Of a stretch of 64,000 bases of DNA, positions 56,701-64,000 are shown piece by piece. The DNA is from Alternaria dauci (lineage: Eukaryota; Ascomycota; Dothideomycetes; Pleosporales; Pleosporaceae). Location of the stretch: positions 1,798,001-1,862,000 of the forward strand of contig NC_091276.1 of the NCBI RefSeq assembly GCF_042100115.1. The letters are read 5' to 3'. The notes under the pieces are model-generated. The model made no database searches, was not told the DNA's origin, and was given only the letters and a program-made list of their open reading frames with translations. Each line of letters starts with the position of its first letter. The first letter of the stretch is position 1. The translations under genes and the position numbers were made by a program.

Positions 56701-59700
56701 ATCCATCTCGATGGAGTCCCACTCTACCCTTGCTGTTGCCATGAACCGTCTTGGCGGTAAGTCCAACACTGGTGAGGGTGGTGAGGACCCGGAGCGCAGC
56801 TTGCGTATGGAGAACGGTGACACCATGCGCTCTGCCATCAAGCAGATCGCTTCCGGACGTTTCGGTGTTACCTCCAACTACCTTGCCGATGCCGACGAGC
56901 TCCAGATCAAGATGGCCCAGGGTGCTAAGCCTGGTGAGGGTGGTGAGCTTCCTGGCCACAAGGTCTCTGGCTCCATTGCTAAGACCCGTCACTCCACGCC
57001 TGGTGTCGGTCTCATCAGTCCTCCTCCCCACCACGACATCTACTCCATTGAGGATCTCAAGCAATTGATCTACGATCTCAAGTGCTCCAACCCCCGCGCT
57101 CGTGTATCCGTCAAGCTCGTCTCCGAGACTGGTGTCGGTATCGTCGCTTCTGGTGTTGCCAAAGCCAAGGCTGATCACATCCTCATCTCTGGTCACGACG
57201 GTGGTACTGGTGCCTCCCGATGGACTGGTATCAAGTACGCCGGTCTTCCCTGGGAGCTGGGTCTTGCCGAGACTCACCAGACTCTTGTTCTCAACGATCT
57301 GCGTGGTCGTGTCATTGTCCAGACTGACGGTCAATTGAGGACTGGTCGTGATGTCGCCATCGCCTGCCTGCTTGGAGCTGAGGAGTGGGGCTTTGCTACC
57401 ACGCCTCTTATCGCCATGGGTTGCATTATGATGCGCAAGTGCCTCGAAATTGACACTGTCGTTCGTACTAAGAAGGGTCCCAAGCTGATCAAGAACATTG
57501 AGGTTGGGGATTCCCTCTTTGACATGGACGACCATGAGGTACTGTGTACCAGCACCGCAGATCCTGTTCAGGGCGAGCTGCGCAAGATCAATTATCAGCG
57601 CTTCAACTCCAACGTCACTGACTCCATCATTTGCACTCCGGATCACGAGTTGCTCCTTGTTTCCTCTGCATGTGTTCCATCATGCACAAACAACACAGTC
57701 ACCTGGCTATCCCGCTGCGATCGTCACGAGCCCAGACAAGAAGTTGGGGATCTTCATCTTGAGGCAATGACGGATGCCTTCTATCGAGATCTCATCGATG
57801 AAGTCGATGAGACGGTTCTTGACGATAGGGACTTGCATTCTTACGCTGACCGGGTCCTGGAAGAACATTTTCATGAGGGACATGAGACGCACTCGACAAT
57901 AATTGATCGGTATCTGAAGATTCTTGCTGAGCAAGAACTTGATGACAGTCCCGACGTTTTCAGAGAGGCCCTTCATAACCACATCGACATGTATTGGCGC
58001 GGACGTGGTGAACAAGTCATGGGACCTCTTGATGATGAAGAGACTGAGCAAGATGAAGAGATTGATCGTTCCTCAATCGTCTTTGACGTTGGGGATGCTA
58101 CCATCTCCAACACTACATTCCCCAGCTCTGATCCTCTCGGTTCGGAATATGATGATGGACGCCTTCCATCGTCAGATGCTGCTATGACAGATGTCAATCC
58201 TGCCACTTCCAATGGAATGGCAACCTCTGAGCTGAGTATCGACGTCGTCGATTCTGATAAGTTCTCGAAAGTACGCCAGTCTATCAAACATTGCACATGT
58301 GGTGGTATGCGCAAGATATTCAGAAGCTTTGCTTCTCCAGCACAGGCTCAGCTTGTGCATTCTATACTGCTATCCGAGCATCATCATCTCGTTGATCCTC
58401 AAGTAGTGTATAATGGAGAGTTTTTCTCTTTATCCGTCGACAAGTTTGAAGGTCTCTGCAACAAAGAGGTGAAGAAGACACACCTCAAGCTCTACCGCGC
58501 ACCCCTTCGTTTTGTGCCTGCTGCTCTGTCTGGACCGGCCCCTACGCTGCCAGTCGATCCATACTTCTTAGGATTATGGGTTGGCGATGGCATTGCATCC
58601 TCTACAGAAATTGCCTCGTCCGATCGCGAGACACAAGTCTGGCTATCTCAACTGGTCCGCACCTTGAATGGACAGCGTCCAAGTGGGACTGCACCACTCA
58701 AATTGGCAGCGCACCGAACATCAGCTGCTGGAACTGTTTTGCGCAATGGGTATACCACCAATGCCGATGTCTACGGATACAAGATTGCTTCGACATACCA
58801 GAAAGAGGGAGGCATCTTCTGGAATCCTGTGCTTCAAGGCCTTAAGGATCTGCGCCTCCTGAATAACAAGAAGGCCGGAATTCCCCGTGAAATCATGAAC
58901 GCGAGCGAAGATGACCGACTCGCATTCATTGCTGGGTTGATCGAAGCCGACGGTTGCTATGTCAAGAGTCACAACTCCTACCGCGTCATCCAGATGGGAG
59001 ATGATCACAAGAAGATCATTTACGATTTCAAGGACCTCGCTTTGTCCTGTGGGATTGCTGTGACAGGTGTAGATATCCAGCGCAACAGCACTTGTTCATC
59101 CGATACACGCACCTTCAAGCGAAAGGACGGAACTACTCCAGATACGTACGTCGTGTATCTTGGAAAAGGATCTGAGAAATTTCAGCATCATCTCAAGCTT
59201 CCACGCAAGCGGATGACATTCAAGCGAGAATACTATAACCAGGATTGTCGGCCGATCAGATCCATCGAGAAATTGAACGGTACCTATCGCGGAATCGAAG
59301 TTTCAGGCCACCAATTTCAGCTCGAGAATCGCACGATCGTTAGCAATTGTCATCTCAATACCTGCCCTGTCGGTATCGCTACTCAGGACCCTGAGCTCCG
59401 GAAGAAGTTTGCCGGCACGCCCGAGCACGTTATCAACTTCTTCTATTACATTGCCAACGAGCTCCGTGCGATTATGGCCAAGCTTGGTTTCAGGACCATC
59501 AACGACATGGTTGGTCACTGCGAAGTGCTACGCATCCGCGATGATCTCCGTACGGCAAAGACTGAGAACATTGACTTGTCTCTCATCCTGACTCCTGCGC
59601 ACACCCTTCGCCCAGGTGTTGCCACTTTCAACGTGCGCAAGCAGGACCACCGTCTCCACGTCCGCCTTGACAACAAGCTCGTTGCTGAGTCCGAGCTTGC

Positions 59701-62301
59701 TCTGGAGAAGGGTCTCCCCGCTCGCATTGAGTGCGATGTCGTCAACACCGACCGTGCTCTTGGTGCTACCCTCTCGTACCACATCAGCAAGCGCTACGGT
59801 GAGGCTGGTCTGCCTCAAGACACCATCCATGTCAACATCCGTGGTTCTGCTGGCCAGTCTTTCGGTGCTTACCTGGCACCTGGTGTCACTCTTGAACTTG
59901 AGGGTGATGCTAACGATTACGTTGGCAAGGGTCTGTCTGGTGGTCGTTTGATCATCTACCCTCCCCGCAACGCCGTATACCGTGCCGAGGAGAACGTCCT
60001 CATTGGTAACGTCTGTCTGTACGGTGCCACTCGCGGTACTTGCTTCTTCCGCGGTATCGCTGCTGAGCGCTTCTGTGTCCGTAACTCGGGTGCTACGGCT
60101 GTTGTTGAAGGTGTTGGTGATCATGGTTGCGAGTACATGACTGGCGGTCGTGTCCTTGTTCTTGGCTCTACTGGACGTAACTTTGCTGCCGGTATGTCTG
60201 GTGGTATTGCCTACGTCCTTGACATCCATAAGGATTTCGAGCAGAAGGTCAACCAGGAGATGGTTGAGCTCTCCGGCATCGAGGAACCAGAGGAGATTGC
60301 CTTTGTACGCGGCCTCATTGAGGACCACCACCACTACACCGGCTCTGAGCTTGCTGCCCGTATCCTCCTCGACTTCACCCGCGCACTGCCCCGCTTCGTC
60401 AAGGTCATGCCTGTCGACTACAAGCGCGTGCTCCTGGAGGAGAAGGCGAAGGCTGCCGAGAAGAAGAAGTCTGAATACCCTCTTCCTCTCCTCGCTGGCA
60501 ATGCTGTCCGCGACGCCCACGAGGAGTCTCGCAACAAGGAAGCTGAGGCCGAGGTCAAGGAAAAGAAGAAGAGCGACCTCCTCGACATTGAGGAGAGTGT
60601 CACTGACGCAAAGGCCGAGAAGAAAAAGGCGCTCGTCCTTGACAAGACCCGCGGTTTCATGAAGTACCAGCGTCGCTCCGAGAAGTACCGCAACCCGAAG
60701 ACCCGTACTCGTGATTGGGCAGAACTCAGCCAGCGTCTCAACGAGGACGAACTCAAGTACCAGACTGCGCGCTGCATGGACTGCGGTGTACCCTTCTGCC
60801 AGTCTGACACTGGTTGCCCAATCTCCAACATTATCCCGAAGTGGAACGAACTGGGTAAGTGCTAAGTGTCTTCCTTTACATTATACATGATGCTAATCGT
60901 TTGATAGTTTTCCAGGGTCAATGGCGCGACGCCCTCAACCGCCTCCTCATGACCAACAACTTCGTAAGTGACACTGTGACAGCTACACACAAGACGTCTA
61001 CTGACTTCATATAGCCTGAGTTTACCGGTCGTGTTTGCCCGGCTCCTTGCGAGGGTGCCTGTGTTCTTGGCATCAACGAGGACCCTGTGGGCATCAAGTC
61101 AATTGAGTGCGCCATCATTGACCGCGGTTTCGAAAAGGGATGGATGATTCCTTCGCCACCCCAGACCCGCTCTGGCAAGACTGTTGCCATCATCGGTTCC
61201 GGTCCTGCTGGTCTTGCTTGTGCTGATCAGCTTAACAAGGCTGGCCACACCGTCACTGTCTATGAGCGTGCCGACCGTGTTGGTGGTCTGCTCATGTACG
61301 GTATCCCCAACATGAAGCTCGACAAGAAGGTCGTTCAGCGCCGTGTCGACTTCATGGCCGCTGAGGGTGTCAACTTCAAGACTGGTGTCGCCGTTGGCGA
61401 GGAAGGTCAGACCAACCTCGAAGCTCTCCGCAAGGAGTACGACGCGGTTGTCTTCGCCACTGGAGCTACTGTCGCCCGTGACCTGCCCATCCCCAACCGC
61501 AACCTGGACGGTATTCACTACGCCATGCAGTTCTTGCACAAGAACACCAAGTCTCTCCTGGACTCCGACTTGGCTGACGATGCTTACATCTCGGCCAAGG
61601 ACAAGCACGTTGTTGTCATCGGAGGTGGCGACACTGGTAACGACTGCATTGGTACCTCTGTTCGCCACGGTGCCAAGTCTGTCGTCAACTTCGAGCTGCT
61701 GCCCCAGCCCCCGGCTGAGCGTGCTCGCGACAACCCATGGCCGCAATGGCCCCGTATCTTCCGAACTGACTATGGTCACAACGAAGTCAAGACTCACATG
61801 GGCAAGGATCCTCGTGAGTACTGTGTCATGTCCAAGGACTTCGTCGACGACGGTAACGGCAAGGTCAAGGGTATCAACACTGTCCGTGTTGAGTGGACCA
61901 AGTCCGCCTCTGGTGGTTGGGACATGAAGCACGTCGAGGGCAGCGAGCAATTCTTCCCTGCTGACCTCGTCCTGCTTTCCATGGGTTTCTTGGGCCCTGA
62001 GCAGCGTGTCATGAGCGACGTTATCGAGCTTGACGGCCGCAAGAACATCAAGACCCCTCCCGGCCACTACAACACCAACCTGGCAGGTGTCTTTGCTGCT
62101 GGTGACTGCCGTCGCGGTCAGTCTCTTATCGTCTGGGGTATCAACGAGGGTCGCCAGTGCGCTCGCGACGTTGACACCTTCCTTACCGGCTACGGTACTT
62201 CTCTGCCCGTCACCGGTGGCATCGTCAAGCGCCCACCCTACGAGGCTATGCACAAGCACCGCGCTGCTCCCAACGAGAAGCTGGTAACTGTCGCCGCTTA
62301 G
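53753..62301 (+). CDS. GLT1: glutamate synthase [NADH] precursor containing an intein
   Basis: This makes two glutamates from glutamine and 2-oxoglutarate with NADH, in nitrogen assimilation. Exons 53753-53940, 53995-54035, 54090-60854, 60908-60963 and 61015-62301 give a 2778-residue precursor. Removing the 636-residue intein leaves 2142 residues, the size of yeast Glt1 (about 2145). A propeptide of 56 residues precedes the amidotransferase nucleophile Cys57 (DACGVGFAA). The FMN/2-oxoglutarate barrel contains [13 protein letters not shown]. The [3Fe-4S] site is split by the intein between GCIMMRK and CHLNTCPVG. The alpha-domain ([10 protein letters not shown]) follows. The beta-like part has the cysteine-rich [17 protein letters not shown] and two dinucleotide-binding motifs ([16 protein letters not shown] and [13 protein letters not shown]). 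Exon 3 is 6.8 kb without a stop. Confidence 0.97.
57440..59347 (+). other. intein with LAGLIDADG homing endonuclease inside GLT1
   Basis: 636 codons in frame within exon 3, with no GT..AG ends. The first residue is Cys (precursor residue 1194) and the last is Asn (1829). Cys 1830 follows as the +1 extein nucleophile. Block A is [20 protein letters not shown]. Block B has TPDH with Thr66 and His69. The endonuclease motifs are FLGLWVGDG (about 376) and [10 protein letters not shown] (about 495-504), both keeping the acidic residue, so nuclease activity is plausible. Block F has [14 protein letters not shown] with His624. Block G ends IVSN, so the penultimate residue is Ser635 instead of the usual His. 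An acidic, Ser/Asp-rich insertion fills about residues 95-280 between block B and the nuclease. To my knowledge GLT1 inteins are known from a few other fungi. Confidence 0.95.
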
Positions 62302-62949
62302 ATGAGTCTATGATTACGATTGTTTCTGTACGAAGTAAAGGTGCATGGAAAAGATGGTTATGATAAAAGAGGGGTTTCGGGTATTTCAAGATTTTCTGGC
62401 GTTTTGATTCATGTATGCGCATTTTCCCTCGTTTACCTGCACGATACCTTTTCAGTTTGCGGAGTCAGCTGGGCGGCACCTGCAGTGTACAATGTCTTTT
62501 GGTTCTATTCATTTCGCACTCAATTTGTATATATAGGCGAATGTTATGTTCAAATCCACGTTCCAGGACTTGCTGTGTGATACTCGTGACGCTTTGGCCG
62601 CTTTTTCGCTGTGGTTAGCCGTCTGGCCCTATTGGAAATATCGAACGCCACCTTTGTAGTCGCCTAGGTAGAGTATCACTATACAAAGAAGATTAACTGC
62701 TCTCCTTGTAGTTGCCTAGGTAGAGCATTATAATACAAGGAAAGAATAATCTCTCTCTGTAGCTGCGCAGTAGGATGTTCGATTTTCCCTTGTATAGCGT
62801 AGGGCGGCAGATGCACAAAGCCAAGATTCAAGATTGGTGACGTCACGCACCTCCGACCTCCAGATTCGCTAGCCTTGGCACCAAGGCAGCACACCAGTCC
62901 ACTGACCTTCATTGTACTTTGTGTATCGCCATGCCCCGGTGACAATTAG
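62302..62949. other. intergenic GLT1 / YME2 with repeat copy 3
   Basis: 648 bp with the GLT1 3' flank, then the inverted-repeat element copy 3 (62626-62805), then about 145 bp to the YME2 ATG. Nothing else is seen. Confidence 0.55.
62626..62805 (+). mobile_element. MITE-like inverted-repeat element, copy 3 (two internal units)
   Basis: About 180 bp. The right terminal repeat (GTTCGATTTTCCCTTGTATA, from about 62777, ending AGGGC at 62805) is well preserved. The left one (GCCCT, then ATTGGAAATATCGAAC from 62626) has lost about 8 bp. Inside are two consecutive units of about 53 bp, each starting TTGTAGTYGCCTAGGTAGAG, plus a terminal partial unit TGTAGCTGCGCAGTAGG. Copy 2 has one fewer full unit, so the family varies by unit number. 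It lies about 145 bp upstream of the YME2 start. Confidence 0.7.
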
Positions 62950-64000
62950 ATGGTCAAAATGTTACCCCGTACCGGCTGGCACCAGACGTGTCGTCGCCCT
63001 CTGCAAGGGTCGACAAGGTACGTTTACGACGCTGAATCCTGTTGGCGATCATCCCAAACATACTAACGGGTCATCAGGATCGTACATCCGACACTTGGAG
63101 CAACATGCAAACCAAGTAGTCTCGGTTGTCGAAGACCGTGGACTGTTCCTGCTCGCTACGTAACTGGACTTCAGGCTGGCGAAGACAACACCGGCCACAT
63201 CAGCGCAGGACCCAACGAGGGAATCCTCTTCTTCAACAATGTGTTTCCTATTCAGATTCGCAAAGTACTAGGTCTCCCTTTGCCAAGAGTACTAGACCGC
63301 CTCATCAGTCCGACCATTTCTGGCACTGACCCGAAAGCCGTCATTGAAAGAGCGAGTGCGAAACGAAATTTACAGATCACGGGCACCCAAGTACTTCCAC
63401 GTATGCGAGAAGGGGGAGCGTTTGTCAAGTTCACTCACGATGGGAATGCTTCTACTTCTGAGATTGAAAAAGTGCTCCAAGAGTACCTAAGAGAAGAACC
63501 GGTCAAGCCATGGTGGAGTCCATGGAAGAGGATGCGCGCGAAGATGGTCAAGGGAAAACCATGGGTTGAAGATCTCATGCGTCTCCCAGCTTCACGTCTG
63601 CGAGTTGAATTTGTCTCTGCTGAGGCAGGCGTGCCGGCATCTGAAGCTATCGAGATGAGCCAAGAACAGCTCTTCCAGTTTTTCAGGCCGTACGGCAAGC
63701 TATCAGATATCGTCATGCAGCCTCCCGACTCGAAAGTACTCCCCAAGTTTGCATATCTGGACTATTCTACCATTGGCAAGGCCATCATGGCCAGGAACTG
63801 TATGCATGGCTATCTCGTGTCAGAAGCTGAAGGAGGCGGCAAGAAGGGCACAATCTTGAGATTGAAGTACGAGCAGAAGATCAAGCCTCGGTATATCAGA
63901 GATTGGATCTTCGGCCATCCTCGCATCATCATCCCGATTGTAGCTGCCCTTATCGCTGGCACTGTTGCCATCGTCTTTGACCCGTAAGTCCACAATCTAC
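62950..64000 (+). CDS. YME2: mitochondrial escape protein 2 (YME2/RNA12), 5' part
   Basis: This is an inner-mitochondrial-membrane protein that limits escape of mtDNA and affects nucleoid structure and rRNA processing. The exons in view are 62950-63017 and 63078-63983. The second ends in a donor (gtaagt), so the gene continues past the window. About 324 codons are visible. A basic N-terminus (MVKMLPRTGWHQTCRRPLQG) looks like a mitochondrial targeting signal. The conserved opening GHISAGPNEGILFFNNVFPI comes next. An RRM-like segment (about 215-285: RLRVEFVSAEAGV...LFQFFRPYGKLSDIVM...KFAYLDYSTIGKAI) is followed by a transmembrane helix (IIIPIVAALIAGTVAIVF). The ATPase-like C-terminal domain should lie beyond the window. 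Confidence 0.93.

Noticed and set aside
56249..57646. Long minus-strand frame (465 codons) inside GLT1, and similar ones at 59528-60520 and 61099-62259
   Set aside because: These are antisense shadows caused by the strong codon bias of GLT1. They have no homology of their own.
57440..59347. Treating the GLT1 insertion as a large intron
   Set aside because: It has no GT..AG borders, is 1908 nt (a multiple of three) with no stop, and its translation has intein splicing blocks and LAGLIDADG motifs.
1..64000. CRISPR arrays, prokaryotic operons, phage or plasmid features
   Set aside because: The window is clearly eukaryotic nuclear DNA with spliceosomal introns, and no array-like spaced repeats were seen.

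Overview
The window is nuclear DNA of a filamentous ascomycete (Pezizomycotina), most likely a Dothideomycete of the Pleosporales type. The reasons are gene content (PMA1-type proton ATPase, alpha-tubulin, NADH-type glutamate synthase, complex I 75/78 kDa subunit, delta-12 desaturase, EMC7, CHZ1, YME2), many introns of 41-75 nt with GT..AG ends and CTAAC-like branch sites, and plant-cell-wall and secreted-protein genes. I place 20 genes with exon models that close in frame. A 21st (carboxylesterase) is clear by homology but has a frame problem at two junctions, and the last gene (YME2) runs off the right edge.

Layout. 0-21.7 kb is mostly housekeeping: plasma-membrane H+-ATPase (+), aldo-keto reductase (+), splicing factor SF3B2/CUS1 (+), an RS/RGG-rich protein (+), RNA polymerase III subunit RPC2 (+), a small double-F-box-like gene and a PGA1-like ER membrane protein (both -), alpha-tubulin (+, with a GC-AG intron) and CTF4/AND-1 (-). 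21.7-27.0 kb looks accessory: an MFS exporter, a small secreted DUF7907-like protein and a secreted exo-polygalacturonase, bracketed by two copies of a short inverted-repeat element. 27.3-38.7 kb holds EMC7 (+), an LtrA-family membrane protein (+), an Nha1-type Na+/H+ antiporter (-), NDUFS1 (-) and delta-12 desaturase (-). 38.7-42 kb is a gene-poor gap. 42-50.4 kb holds the carboxylesterase (+), an unknown multi-pass membrane protein (+), a tail-anchored Nudix hydrolase (-) divergent from the purine enzyme ATIC/ADE17 (+), and the H2A.Z chaperone CHZ1 (+). After a second gap (50.3-53.75 kb) comes the 8.5 kb glutamate synthase gene GLT1 (+), then a third copy of the inverted-repeat element just upstream of YME2 (+).

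The standout feature is a full-length LAGLIDADG intein (57440-59347, 636 residues) in frame inside GLT1. It sits immediately before a cysteine that should be one of the three ligands of the [3Fe-4S] cluster. That cysteine is therefore both the +1 splicing nucleophile and an iron-sulfur ligand, so enzyme maturation should depend on protein splicing. The second notable item is the family of three short inverted-repeat (MITE-like) elements built from ~53-bp internal units, all lying in promoter regions.
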